Shown: positions 1-15,300 of the stretch, in pieces
Layout: every line of letters starts with the position of its first letter
How positions within the stretch are numbered: the stretch's first letter is position 1
Assembly: GCA_916610825.1 (NCBI GenBank)
Contig: OU744446.1
Span: 13,078,538 to 13,142,537 of the forward strand
Direction of reading: 5' to 3'
Length of the DNA: 64,000 bases
Source: Haliclystus octoradiatus
Lineage: Eukaryota; Cnidaria; Staurozoa; Stauromedusae; Haliclystidae
Program-made: the position numbers and the translations under genes
The notes under the pieces: model-generated
What the model saw: the letters and a program-made list of their open reading frames with translations, nothing else
What the model was told of the DNA's origin: nothing
Databases searched by the model: none

Positions 1-2
1 AC

Positions 3-320
3 CCTTATACTATCAATTTTTCGAATAATTTTTCTTCCATCAGAAGGTACTTGCTCTTGCATTTCTCTAGACAACTGACGTTCAGCTTCAGCAAGCCAAG
101 GTAGGAATTGCTCTATTTTTTGGAGATAATCCTGATGCTTTTGCAAAGACTCACTGATTAATCTTCCTTTGAATGCTAACAATCTCAATAGTTTGCGATA
201 ACGGTCATTAATTTCATGTAATTTTTGTTCCAAGACCCAAGTTTGACTTGTAGCGGTCATAGCTGGATTCAAATTATCAGGTATGCTAGCAAGGTAATGT
301 TCTAGCTCTTTCTGGAATGC
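3..320 (-). CDS. Spectraplakin exon 39: rod repeats, at window edge
   Basis: One hundred and six codons, residues 1639-1744. Contains [20 protein letters not shown] (helix C) and [20 protein letters not shown] (helix A). A GT at positions 2-1 could be its donor, but the exon may run past the window. The gene continues to the left. Confidence 0.9.
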
Positions 321-3300
321 CTGGAAAAAATAGTTGGAAAAACTTAAGAAAAGACATATGTACCAGAAATAAAAATAAAAATGACACACAATTTAATTTT
401 GACTCAATCTAATTTTGCTTCCACTCATGAAGCCAAACCAAAAAGGGAAGGAGTACATTTGACGCTCTCTATTCGCCAATTAAAAAACTTAACACTCCAC
501 TCACAATATATACAAAAGGCATTATAACAACAACAATACCACATAATATAAATATATTAAATAACACAATTGGCACAACATATTTATTTGTAACTTCGCA
601 CTCTATAAATTATAATCCTGATAATGTTGGCCTGTACTTCTAAATTAAAAAAAAATCAGCTGTAACTATGAGGTCACATGACCCATTTTATTATCGTAAT
701 TTTGAAGATAGAATCCCAATTTGTAAAGGGCAGTAGTGTGTTCTTGAAATCTTCTAGTTTTGCTGTCTAATGTTTCTGATTGATTTGAATAATGTATTTA
801 TGTTAAACACCCAATCAGACCTGTGAGCTGGAGATCTTATGTAATGAATCCAGGTCAAAGCCTCTTAACATAATACTTTCAATTGACGAGGAAATAATGG
901 GCAGTAGCAATCAATTGATTATAGGACAGACAATATATTTAATGCATGCAACACTTATCATATTGTTTCTGTCGCCATGAATGTTGCATTCACATTGCCA
1001 TAGAGAACTGATCACATACCTTGGCTTCTGCCAAAAATGCCTCGCCATGGTGATTGACCCGTTGAAGGTCCTCATCACGACGTTTAACTTCTTCAACAAA
1101 AGACTGAAAAATAAATTAAAGATGTATTAAATAAGAGCACTTGCTAGAATAATATTGTATGCAACCAATACAATTCTGCTTTATAACATTCATAGAATTC
1201 ACAACATCTTTTTGAAAGAGCCTAAGCTATCTTCACGATTCAGAGCAGCCCAATTTGGAGCTTTTGAAAACTTAGGAATAATAACTGTAAAATGTGTTAT
1301 CCTTACACTAGACCGTATACACTCCCATCCATATGCAATATGGCCTATAGCTTATTCAAATTACACGGTAAATATTAATGCTGCTATATACACATAGTAC
1401 ACTGACTAATTGCAAATAGTTTGACTTAACTTTTGAAATAGTCTGATATTTTACAAATATTACCAGTACAAAAGATAATATAAATTGCTACAAATTATAT
1501 TTCTTTAAAATTATATTACCAAAAAATGCATCATCATAGACATACGAGGTACTCAACATTAAAAAGTCTACAAATTTTGTGATTATAGGATAGAGAGAAC
1601 TTTAATTTGAAAAAAAAATTGAGATAAAGCACTGGCCAACATTTCGTCTACATTTGATGAAATTTTGCATCCATGTTGTGAAAATGCTGCCTGGGGTGGC
1701 CAAATATAGCCAGCATTTTCACAACATCAAAGAGAACAATAGAATGTTTGCAAATTTTTTGATCATCTTTAAAGTGCAAGCCAACAAATAGAAATGATCT
1801 CTTAAAGCAACATTTAATTATGATTCAAAGATGGATAGAGTTAGCCTAATAAATATTTTTAACAAGAATGAGAGATTTGAATAAAACATAACATTTACCT
1901 GATACTGGCGTAATAGGTCTTTTACGCTTTCAAAATCTGGAGCATTAGTATAAAAACGTTGTGCTTGTTCTTCTGCCCGTTGTAACCATATCTGCATAAC
2001 AACGAAAAACAATTGGTTATAACAGAATAAATCTTGCAACATTTTGGGTGATTAATATAGTGGTTGATGATGTTGAGAAATATGATTGAGTCGATTATGC
2101 AGATATGAGAATTCAAATTTAAAAAATAGTCTGAAATCTAGGATATCTAGATCATTTGTAATGGATTTCAATGGGAAAAATGCAATAACAAGAGTTCAAA
2201 ACGGTGAAAATACTCTGAAATCCGCTCTAACAGTCTGAAGATTCTCATGTATGATTATGACAGTGAAAAATGCAAATGCTAGTAACGATAACAAGATTCA
2301 GGAAAACTTTGAGTTATGAACAATGGTTAAGTTTACAGGGTTTACAAGATCATGCTACTCAATTGGAAACATAATGATATATATTTATACAGCACTATTT
2401 GCCAAATTTCGATTAAAAAAAATGCAACACAGTATAGATGATGTTGATGTAAATTTAGATAAAAAATTCTATTAAAATAAAAATTATAGGCTCTGCTCTT
2501 CAACAAGTTTTGTCAGGTTACACTTTAAATAACACAAAATTCAAGAGTAAAACAAAATATTGCTGTGTCAATGGCATTATTCAGAATGACAATAGTTAAT
2601 TTGCATTGTGTTTGCAACTTGTAATAAACAGATCAGTGATTTTGCTAACTAAAACAATCCAACTTTTGTTTAGCATAATCATATTAAACAACAATGTTCA
2701 ACAGCTTAATCATGTTTGCAGAAAATAATAGATGAGACGCGGACGTAGGAGTATTGGACATGAGACACAGACATAACTACATGATTCTAACCAGGAGGGG
2801 GTTGCCAAATATTCACAAAAAAGGTGTGGCATTTGTATTTTTTGGAGCTTTATTAGTGACCTGTAATGCATTTAAAATTGCACAAATTTGTGATTTCTTA
2901 AATTGCCAGAAATATGAGTTGAAATTGTTATGGGAGGAGTGTCACTCACACCCCCAAGAACCCCCTTGATTTACAGCGGTGGTATGAGATTCGCGTCCCA
3001 GTCAAAAACAAAGATCTTACAAATATATAAAACAAATTTGTTTACTAAATAGTTGAGTTTGCTTGTATTGATAAAAACTGGTTTAAAAATGTTTCCAAGC
3101 ATCAGCATCAGTGCAATTTTGAGATAATGATTAGCTTGCTCCAACATCAAAACTTTATTAATATGCATATGTAGAATTGATCAACAACAAAAGCCAGTGC
3201 TAACAATTCCAAAATAGTCTGATAATACTATGAATCTCAGATCTACTGAATCGCCACTGAAAAACTACTGAAAACATACTGGAATGGTATTGCGTACTAA

Positions 3301-6300
3301 AACAATTCTGAAATTCACCAGACACTTGAATCTAGATTATTCTCATTCTAATGAAAACCTACCGGAACACACCTTAAAATTTGAAAGCTACTGTGATCAA
3401 AAGTACATATTCAAATACAGATTAAAAGTACAGATTCAGCAGCATATTAAGTAAGTTTTCAGAATGTTTTCAGTAGGTTTTCAGATTTTCAAAATCCGTA
3501 GTGTAACCAACTAAACATTAAACATTTTTATTTTAAATATTGAAAAATTATGTTGTACAAGCAGGCCTTGTTAAAGTGCCCACAGCACAAAAGTTAATGT
3601 TATTAGCATATGTGATGAGCTGATGATGATTATGATAAACATAATTTAATAATAAATTCTCGCATTCAACTATCAGAGATATTATAGTTGCCATCTAGGG
3701 CATGTTTTACAGAATAACGAGACGTTTTTGGCCTAGCTTGGATTTGTAAAGAGGTTTCACCTCAATGCACTTGCTGATCTCAGTCAAACAAAAAATAATA
3801 AAATGCAGTGTTAGAAGAATTAACGAAATCCCAATTGTTTTTTTGATTTAATCTGCTGGTAATACAAAAATTACGCTGACAAAATATTCAGGTTTTTATA
3901 TTTATAGGTATCAAAAACGTTAAGCTACTTGAGTTTGCAAATTCTCAGACTAATCCTTATCTATCTCTCATGATCAGTGAGACAGGTTTAAGCAAAGCAA
4001 AAAAATAATTGGATAAAATGAGAAATTCAAGATATACCCTGCAGTTGAAAATTTTAATTTAACATTGTTACATAATTATTTCAAATCTACCGACAATCTA
4101 TAAAAACGTAAATATCTTTCGAACAGGGGTGTGCCGCTCATTGTTAATTATAAAGATGTATCACCATGGGAACTGATACTTGCAGACAAAAGGTGTCATC
4201 GAACTGTAGCGGAAAAAGATTACTTCACACAATGAATTTGTTCGTAAAATTGTTGTGTTGACCAAAATAAATGAAAAAGAACAATGCAAAATATCATTCT
4301 ACGAGGTGAATTATCATGAAATTATATCGCGTGCAGGCAGACATTGTAAAGACACGCCTCTATACAAAAAAATCAAAATATTTTTCTCGTCGTAATTCAA
4401 ATAATAAAAAACCTTTGATGTGAAAATGTTCCGTCCTAAAATTTGATCTTATTTCTTCGAAATTGTGACATGATTTTTTAAAGTTAGAAACCAGTTGTTT
4501 ACAAAATGAAATTAATCACCAGCAAAAACAACTTATTGTTCTATTAAAAATAGTCCATGAATACCCTCCATAGAAAATTCGAAAAACCATGACAAACTAA
4601 TTTTGTCAGTATTATTGTCCATGCCGTGTCAAATGTAATACCCAAAAAACGCGATCATACATATACATCGTACGACCAAAAAATAAGATATATAATATTA
4701 AAATATAACTTTACAGGGTATGGATTTCTGTAGGGGCGTTTGCAGTTTCCGTTATTAAAAGCTGAATTAACTGCAAATAACGAAGCACGTGGAGCACATA
4801 GGAAGTCAATGCAAGAAAGTTTGTTTGAAAGACTTGACAAAATTAATTTGCAAATTAAATATTCACAATAAATCATACCTGAAATGAAACAACTGGTCTC
4901 AAGGGAGGAACAACAACAGAAAAAGTCTCTCTCTCCATATTTAAACAACACAAATCGTGTGCTTACGAACTTCGTCGCAACTTCCTCGATGATGTAGTTA
5001 TGGGGGCGAGAAAGTAATACCAAATTGTTGAAGTGGCAAATCTTCGAAGTGTTGTTCGCTCACTTGCACGCGGCTGAAAAGTGTCTGATACGGCTTGCCG
5101 CTAAACAGTTCCAAAGGGCGTTGTTAGGGTTGAAATGAATCAGACAGTTTTTGTTTTAAATCGTAATGGTTCAGTGAATTTATAGGTATGGAAACGAAGC
5201 ATAGAAATAATAAAAATTTATCACAATACTTCGCAAGAAGATATCCAGACCACAACATTGCAGAATTCATTTACATTGTTATAATAAATCCCTTATTTTT
5301 ATTTATATTTAACAAAAAATATATAACAATGAGCTAGAAGCACGTACGTGTAGCGAAGTGGCCCTTCAACAAGTATCAAATTTTGTTTATTTGATGAAAG
5401 TATAATATTTAGTGAATTAAAACAACAAATTTTCTGATCGTGGGACTGATCTAATCACATATAAAAAGTGTCTTATCTTTTGTCAATTTTGCACGGTGTC
5501 CCGGAATAAAACAATCAAATTGATAACCTACGGAAAACTATTACAAAAGATTATAACTGTTGCAAAATTTCAGACTTTAAAGGACTTTAAAATATTTTCT
5601 CTTGACAAATCGATTGCTGAAAACAATAAAATAGTTTACAAGAAATCATGGTTATGTAATAAATCAATCCAATTGTGTTAATTTCCCGTCCGACTTACAC
5701 ATCAGTTGTCAAGGAGACACTAAAAATGTCAACAGGTTAAACCTATGTGTGAGCCACACCCAGAAATTCATTTCGAGAAGACAAAGTTCAGTGGAGGGTG
5801 AATCCAGACAAATTAAATACTTGCACAACAGGGAGCGGAAATAGAGAGTAATCATTTCACTCGTGTTTCAATGCAACAAAGTGGAATAAATTGGTTTGCG
5901 CATAAGCTGCTTACGGTAACGCCAAGAGTATCACCCCAGATATCACCCTGCTGATTGGCGTATGTACCAATATTGCTAGCGAATCAGTACAACAAGTAGA
6001 AATCGTAGAACGAAACAAGTGCATAAGCAAAATCAGCTCACAGGTCTTACAAAACTGCATCGAGACTATTAAAGAGTACCTCAGTTGTTATTGCACTGAA
6101 CTTGGGGAAAGTATCAAGATCAAATTGCGGCGATATTGGTATTCAATACAGTGCAATGAAATTATTGAATTTACAAACTGAAATACATTTTTGAGAACAT
6201 GATATTAGACTTGAATTGAAACAGCTAGTAAAGTACCACCATGCCTTGAGTCGAAATCCATAAGTTCTATTAACCAAAATTGCTGATCATTGAAAGCGAG

Positions 6301-9300
6301 GGTTTGCTGTCCCGTGGTCATGGTTGTTATTACTGATGCAGCGAGTGATAACACTTTGAATCAATTATTTAGTACTATGAAGCCCCATGATTATGAGAAC
6401 TGACATTCGCATTGCAATATACCAGAAATTGAGTGTTTATTATTGGGTACATCGATTAAATTATTAAATTCTATTGTGAACTCAATTCTCCTTAGACAAT
6501 GAAAACGCTTTGAGCAATTAATTAATCAGAAATATTCAAGAAACGATTTTGATTCGGCGAGGACAGATACACTTTTTCATAAGAACATTATTTAAAGGAA
6601 CACTCAAAGCTAAGCAAAATCAAGGAAACTTAGTTGAGTTTGACCGTGATAAAAAAGAGCAAACCAAGGCTAAGCAAAATTTTGCTGGTTCTTATAAAAA
6701 AAGAACCAACTCGCTTTTCTCGTAGTTTTGTGTGACGTCAGATAAATGGTCTTAAAATGAGTGGATTAAAATATAATCCTGTGTTCACGAATTGTTCCGA
6801 ATCTTAAAGGATATCGCTCAAAGAAAGCCGATTAACGGTTTTCGATGGATACGCTATATGCAAGACACTGCATAATTACGCAGCAATTAAAATAAGTGAG
6901 TGAGCCCCCAAACAACATTCTTATCAACGAAGCATTCACCCTCCCTATACTTAATGCTTGGTAAAGAATTTAATAATGTGACAATCACTGACTTTGGACG
7001 ACCCATCTGCTGGGTTTACCTCTCACAGATATTGTAGTTAGGATCGATGCCTGACAAATTTACAGTACAGACACTTGAGAAACTTTTTGTTCACTTGAGT
7101 AGCAATGACCTTTACATAAAGTGCGAAAAATGGTAAACCAAAATTTATTCAAATTAGAAAGTGTCAAAATTGATTCCAGGAAACAGTCTTACAAATCTCG
7201 ATGTCAAATTTATGAGCGTTTTACGTGATCTTGTGATCATAACTGTTATGAACTTTGACATTGAAAAAAACTTCCACAACAGATAAAATTGGTACACAAA
7301 CATCAAGTGTAAGCGTATACTTGAAGCGTAAGTCGCATGTCTTCACAATACTTGATGGGCGCAAAACTGGTCAAAAATTAAGGCAATAATGAGTCTCATC
7401 GTCGGTTTTCCAAAACAGGTGTGGTCGCTAAAACAGGTTACCATTGCCTTGCTGAAAACATTAAAAGGTGTGCATTGGCTTGTATCAATAAATATGGTCT
7501 GTGCTTGCATGTAAATCTGGGTAGAACCACCTCTATCACCTTTTTCCATTATTTACTCAGTAAGCTGGTTAACATTTTCACAGCTGGCCCAATGTAGACA
7601 GTAAAAAGAACAAGGAACTATGGTGACGTTTAAGACTGTGTGCAGTTTAATCCAACTTCACAGCCTCGTTCCATTATTGGTGTCCCAAGTTAAGCGCAGC
7701 GCTCCAGACTGATTCCATCTCTTCTTCCCGACGTTATAAGGATTCAAAATTCAATCAAGTTGGAATCGCATGTTGTACACCTGGCGGCATTTCCCGGGTT
7801 TTTTGGCCCTAAGTAGACGGTCCCCGAGAAGCATGGATCAGTCTCATTAGTTCCGGGTAGAGGATTCAAGGGGCAAATGACTGATAATGACGCATAATCA
7901 ATTAATCCCTTTTACTAACCAAAAAAGGGTGGTATCCATCATCAAATTTAAGCAGCATTTCATGGATCAACACAAGACGTTTATTTCTTGTATCACATTC
8001 AGATTGAAGTTTAGACCAACGAAGTTCCAATGACGTCATACGGTTTTCAAGGTCGTTACGAAGTTGCGGAGATATCTGTGAGCGTTTCTCTTGTAAAAAT
8101 CGACGACCATTGTGCAGCGTTATTTCGATTGGCTGACGGTGAACATCGACATCACGAGCAATGTTCTACGAAAATAAAATCAAAAGACAATGAATAATTA
8201 TATTTATCAGATGAAAAGCTACCCAAATTCTGCAAACCAATCGATCACTTATTAATTATTGTCCTAAAAATGCTGTTTAAAAATATCTGTTTGAGCAGAT
8301 CTTACAACCCAGCGGACAATAAATTGACTACTCAAATTTATTGACCAAGAATTGTCTCAATATAACCAGATCGTAAAATAATAGGATTCACCCTCAGAAC
8401 GGTGACAATCGTAGTTCATTGAATGCCTAAAATAATGCTACTATAGTCATGGGAAACAACGTATGGGGATCGGGCAGCTTGCTACCAGATCTCAAAGGAC
8501 GAACCTAACCTGCGCGCAAACAGACTTTTTCTCCTTATATAAGCTATACCAAGAAAACGTATGTCTGCACGCAGGCTGAGTACGACCAGTCCAAGTCTTA
8601 CATCTGATTTTCAATTCGAAACTATCGAAAGCCATGAGTAATTAAGGGCATAAAATTGACCGGCAGTCTCGGTCTTCGAATATGCACTGATTCACTACAC
8701 CAATTGTGGCTTGAGAAAATATGACATTCAGTTCTCAACTTTGAGCCCACATGGCGCGATGGTCAAGTTTATAACTTTAAGCAGTTGATGTGGGTCTTCT
8801 AGCGCATGGTCATGAGTTCAACAAATTAAATAGTAATGAGGTCAAAGGAGAAATCAATACAATAAAATGTCATGTCAATTTTCGATGTATATATCGGACC
8901 TCCGTTGAATTTATACCTAACTAATATTAAGTGACCAGTAAGGTCTATTAAGATTGCCATGCAAACCTTCTGTACATGGAATCATACGCTGGACGTTATC
9001 GAGCCCATACAATTGCATCATAACTCGTTTAGCATTTGCTTGTGCATGGAAGTCAGCTTGTCCATGGGTGTACACTGTACAGCTTCAAGATTTCTGTAAT
9101 TTTTTCGCCAATAAAAGGGCCATGCGAAGGCCAAGCAAAGTAACTACATAACATTGAAATCCTAATTGATTAATTAATTATCGGGCAAATCGGAAAGAGA
9201 CCGACATTAATATATAAATCGCGTCATTCCGTTGCGGGATAAACTTCCAAGTTTATTGCTACGTCTAAACATCGATCCAAATCGATCATATTAAAGAGAA

Positions 9301-12300
9301 GGAGTCATCCGAAAAAATGCACCAGAGAAAATTCAATACAATCAGCCATCATGATCAAGTGCATTGTTGAGATCATGCAAAGATGCCGTATACCGTTGTT
9401 ATAACAACAGACAATTTACGACCTCGATTAATTTTTGAGACAAAGAGGAATAATTAGCAGTACCCTATTGAGTTTTAGAAAGATATGACAATTCAAAAAC
9501 AAATATTAATAAACAATATCGGAAGCTAGACGACAAAAGCAACAATAAATCACAGCTGGTAAAGAAAACTTAAGCGAAAAATAAAAACAACCTTGGAAAT
9601 CATTGGCAAAATAGATATTACTATGTGACACAATAAGCGTTAATAATATATTGCGCATCTCTCGAAAATGGGTATGTTCAATATTGCTTGTACCGCACGA
9701 GCGAAAAGCTTATCTGTGTTAAGCTACATATTGCTATTGTTTTAGGAATATTATCCGCAGAACAGCCAATGAACTATACAATAGGAAGTTCAAGTAGTGA
9801 TTATGGCCACAATGCCATGCGTTCCAAAGCTTCGATTTAGGCTTATAGAAAGTTTGAAAAATTCCAGCATAGACTCACAAGAAAAAAAAAATGTATAATG
9901 CACGTGTAAAAAAGGTCCCAATAAGAAATAATTTATTACTTTAATTTCCAGTGTTATCGTATTATAGAAAAATATCCGCATATATAAAAATAGCAACAAT
10001 CAGATCAAGCATAGCTTAATCACAGCATTCCATGTTGTGAACGTTTGAGATCAGTTTGAAACGAAACAAATTTCATACAACTCATAGGCTAAGCAATATA
10101 CTACCAACCGTAGACATAAGCGTACATTTTTACATAGTATACAGTATAATACTCATATAAAAATCAAATAAAAGTGTATCGTGTACTAAGATATACACAA
10201 ACCTGAATTAAATGAAAATCAGACGACGTTTGTTGTCGTGATCTTGATGATGTTGAAGAAATAGAAGTTGAATACGTTCTAAGCGAATGCGCCATTTTAA
10301 AATCCAAATCCCGTAAAACCAAATTAAGAAGATACTAACATAAGTCACATGTAAAATTGATTTATTGTGAGCTATGAATCGGATGCCAAAGCAGATAACT
10401 ATTAAACCAACTAGAGATCTATCCTTCCTTCAAGGATGCACATCGATGCACATTGTAAAAAACTTTCTCTTGTTTTACACTCTCCACAACTTCAATAGCA
10501 ATCCGTTTGTCTAACGTGCCGCAACAATCATCAACACAGGCTACTCATGAACCAATTTTTGTTATGATATTCTATAGAAATATTCATTGACATACAACAT
10601 CGATTCATTTAACCGGTTTTTAACACTTTTGATAAACAAAGTGGGTGTGGCATGACAGGTTGTTCATTTTAACAGATTTTTAAATAACAATTGACTTACA
10701 TTTATCACATTGCACGCAACATGCAAAATGGGTCACTGTTTCAACACACACCCAAAGATCGGATTAACAATTAATCCCTACAACATGTCACGTTCATCAA
10801 TTTAGATTGTTAACCTATTCAAATGTTCTCAAGTTGTGAGTACGTCTTAAAAGGTATCTCAGTATTTCCACTTTCTCAGTGATCCATGTTGCGAGCTAAA
10901 TATACCTGCCATTCACAGTGTTACCTATCAAGATCATCTAGATCGAAATAATGATAACATAGTTTATAGTGTCAAGCCCTATTAAACATAATAAGATTGG
11001 AATGTTTACTAGATTCTTTGGCATGTAGGAACATCATTTGCCGCAATGCAATTCGGCCTCATCGAATATAGTCTCTTGTAAATTGGGAGACATGCCTCGT
11101 TGTCAAATCATCACTTTATTTTCCGATGAATGGTTTCGTACTTCTTAAATGAATGTTGACATAGCTTCTTTCTGAGAAACTGAATCTCCAGCCATTTGTA
11201 GATGGGTGATGATAGAGGGATGTACTTGTACAATCTTCTTCACACAACGTTCTGGATTCCATTAAATTGATGGGAAAATTTGAAATCACCACAGGAAAAA
11301 GATGAACGATAAAACGTAACAAGCATTATCTCGCTTGATGGGAATTTCGAGGCTTTTTGAATACAGTATAAAACATCCTTCATAGTTGCAATAAAATTTG
11401 AATGGGTGACCAACTATTTTTCAAAAATGAAAATGAATAACGCATAATTACAAAAGGGTTAGTACAAATTGTACAGCCACTGATGATAAGTTAAGTAGGC
11501 AATAATTAGTCCTTCTTAGAACAAACTGGGCGAAATTTGGATGTACAGCCCAGAGGGTACAGCCTACAATTGCATTCTCGTAGAAAAGTTTCAGGCGCAG
11601 TACAACAAGCCTGCAATAAGAATCAGCAAATCTTGAAGGCTGACTTAGGAATCAAGGCGTGGGAATCAAAAATTTTATAATACAGATTATTAAACTGATA
11701 AAATTAAATTTACCAGATTTCGAAGCTTCTTCGATAAAAATAACAATTAGATACTGCTTGAAGATAACGTACGAAGAAGGCAGAAGACAAGTCATAGAAT
11801 CGAAAGGAGGAAATCGAATCAGGTTTGAGCCCAGAGCAATAAGCAGAGTTTGCAGTTTAGACGCTGGTTTGCGTGTCACCAACCACCACTCCCTCAGAAT
11901 TCTATATTACATGCCGAATAATAAAAAAAAATAGTTATTGGAAAATCACAGCACGGATATGATTTGAAATCTGACGGTTCTGTATAGCTTCTCTCTCGTG
12001 AAAACTTCCATATCGGAGTATTACCACATTTGCCGTGACTAAATGGCATCGCAAGTTGGCTTGGTTTTACCCTATACAGTAGCCAAAGGCCATAGATACG
12101 TAGCACATTCATAGTATGGGAGAATAATGTTTCATTCTAGCTATCAAATGAATTGTAATGGGACGAGGCTTGCTTTTAAGCGTTTGATGATATTCTACTG
12201 ACATTTTAAGGCCATGAAAATTTCAGAAATTTACGTTTTCCTCCGTGTAGGCCAATTTTTATTTTAACTTCCACTTGCTGTGAAATTTTATCCGCCTTAG

Positions 12301-15300
12301 AAATATTTTAAAGAGCATCCCACTCCGTGCCCTCTAAAAAGGTCTCTCTCAAGGCATAAGGTCCACTGCGTGGGGGCTAGATTTAAAACATAGTTCACGG
12401 CTGTTCTGTCATTCGTAATTCTCACAAAGTATAGCAAGGAATTCAGTCTATTCTATAGTAGGATGAGATCCATCTCAAGCATAATGGTTTTCTGTTAATC
12501 GATCAAGTTTGATCGGGAGTTTGGCAAGACTAGCTGGAAGCAGATTGAAAGCACGAAAAAAGTTGATTAGTCTTACCTCGAAATCCGAACTCAGTGCATT
12601 CAATATTTCAACATCAATAGAGGATAATCGCTGTCTTCCTAATTCATCATGTTTTGAGGTGACCCAATCCAATTGTTCTTTAACAGATAGATCAATTTGT
12701 CGACATTCATCGGACGATCCATCGCCATGGTGACCACCGCGTGCTCCTAAAGTAATTGTTAATTGCTCTACACGTAATGGAATGTTGCGTAATATAAAAC
12801 GATAAAATTCTGTAAGACGGTCAAGTTCTTTAGCAACCCATTCACGTCCACTGTAAGCATATTTGTAACGGTTATCACGTTCCAAACATTGCTCAACAGA
12901 GTAACGATAATTTTCGAGGGTAACTTCGTATGACTGAAATTAAAACACAATAAGGATGTCAATGGACGAGCCAGTACACTTGATAAATCATCAATGGATA
13001 ATCGGATAACAATGGGATAACTGATAATACAGAAGTAAGAATAAACGAAAATAATGTTTCGCGTTGTGCAGATGTGAGAAGAAGTGATTTTAAGTGAAAA
13101 ATGTATGAAACGTATGACATTCTATATATACTCACAAAGCATGCAGAGTTTTGGTAAAATGAAAACCTGTACAGAGCGGTCAAATGGTAACACGATGTTG
13201 TATTACATTCTCATGCATATTTTATTTTGGTATTATGAACGAAAAATAAGTTCAGATATACCTTGTCTATGACATGAATCAAAAGATAGTTTGAATTTGT
13301 ATATTACCTGAGAATCGACGATGAATTCTTCACCCTGTTGAAATACTTCTTGGACAGGGTTTCTGTGTCGATTTAATTCAGCATAGCGATGCTATCGGAG
13401 AAGAGAATAAACGTATTGAAATCAAATTAATATGTTACAATGAGATTCGATTCGATCATTATCATCATTTATTCAAAAATCTGATGAGCAAAAAATGTAT
13501 TTACGGGACTTATAGTAGCACCAAGATCATAACATCAAGGAGATTGAACCTATTTATTCATACCATATGGACCCAGTTTTATGCATTTGCAAAGGAACAT
13601 TTTAACGTGTAGTTCTATACAAAACATGAAGTGAATAATAATTGCATATGCCAACTGAGATAACTCCATAAATGTCATTAATACAACAGGAACAGCTGAA
13701 AGTTCCACAATAGTATCAAGTACTTACAGAGTAAATATTAAGGCTGTGAATTAGGGAATCTGTGCCCCCTTCAACTGTTTTCTCTTCAATCACATCATGA
13801 TACAAAGTTTCTATCCAGTCAGTTTCACGGGCAAGGTTTTCACGAAAAATATTAACCCTTGAGTGTGCTGGTAAAAGTAAATTTGATCGACGGTTAACTT
13901 CATGGTCTGCTGCAGTCCAACGGTTTAAAATTGAGTTGGTTTCCTTCAGTTCGACATCGTCTAATTGTAATGATGCTTCTTTCAATTCTAAGTAACGTTT
14001 TTGAGATTCGTTGAGTTGGTCACGTAGTTTCTGTAATAAACAAATTGTATTACAGTACTATTACTTTTATCAGAAATATGTGTATTTCACAACAAGAAAC
14101 AAGCTGTTGTTATTATGGCACATGATGATGATGTCTTTACTTAGAGGATATCACCCCAAGTGTCACCCTAGCCATCGAATGAGACCATGAGTACTATTCG
14201 CTTATTTTTAGAATTTACTATTTTGATTCGTTCGCATGTTTTACTTCACTAGACCTAGCATAGACACTAGAATGAGAATAGGACTCATTCTCTAGTGTCT
14301 ATGGACCTAAGCAATAGACTCAAATACAGTATCTGGCTGGTAAAAGGTTTAGCCTTCCTGAATGTCAAAACATTTTCAACATTTTCATCTGAATTTTTTG
14401 TTGCGGTTTGACTTATACAAACCAGAAAATTATCGATTTTCATTGGATTTTGCCCTATGCTTCTGGGACCTAGGATCCCACTTTTGTTAGACCCAGTGAG
14501 TCAGAGACTGCCCTACAGATGTGCCAAATCTCAATTCAAACTTGTCATACCTGTATGTGAATATGTTGAGTTTTGATTTCATCAGGGTCTGGCGACAGTC
14601 CGTAATGATCAACTAATTGAGTTTCCACAACTATCAACCAATCATCAAGTTCAGCAGCAAGGGTGACAATGACGCGTGCTTGACCAAGTCTATAAATAGA
14701 ATCAAGATTATTGAAATTTAGTAATACAATTAAATAGCCACAAAGATGTCACTCTGAAATATTCATGCTAGCATGCCTCAATCACAATTCTGGGAGGTTC
14801 CCTCGTATAGATTGCAGTAAAATGCAGTAACGAGACTGAAGTAGGCCTTGATGAGGTTTCAGAATCAGACATTCAGAAATGGAATCCAGAATGTCATAAA
14901 TTATGTTGAATTTAATTTGCATGCTGTATCACAAGGAATACATGTACTGTACAGCGCATTCACAAGTATGGCACGGTAGCTTTTAGTAGGAAGATACCGT
15001 CTCCTGAATTACACTTTTCTGTGATTATGTGATGCACATTTGCACAATATAATCTCCAAAATTAAAGGAAAAAAAATTGAAATCTCAAGAGGAAAGCATT
15101 CATCAAACCCTGTTCCAACCAGAGCAAAAATTATTCTTGATTGTAATATTGATACTGTTGATACATAACTTTATGTACTTGAAAACCCAATCATCTTAGA
15201 TGCAATTGGTCATTATCTACATCTCAGACCACTACTGCTAACAATAATTAGTAAATTGTACAAGGGATTGATTCATGTATTCATTTACCTGTTTTCCCAT

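Larger units (their letters stand above)
1992..4878 (-). other. Intron 36, 3' part
   Basis: Non-coding apart from two interspersed repeat copies listed separately (2,740-2,905 and 3,205-3,500). The rest is A+T-rich without recognisable features. Confidence 0.6.

Noticed and set aside
4655..5023. Minus-strand open frame of 122 codons overlapping the 4.9-kb candidate exon
   Set aside because: Cys- and hydrophobic-rich translation without domain; the candidate first exon uses another frame that has a donor and matches the phase of exon 37.
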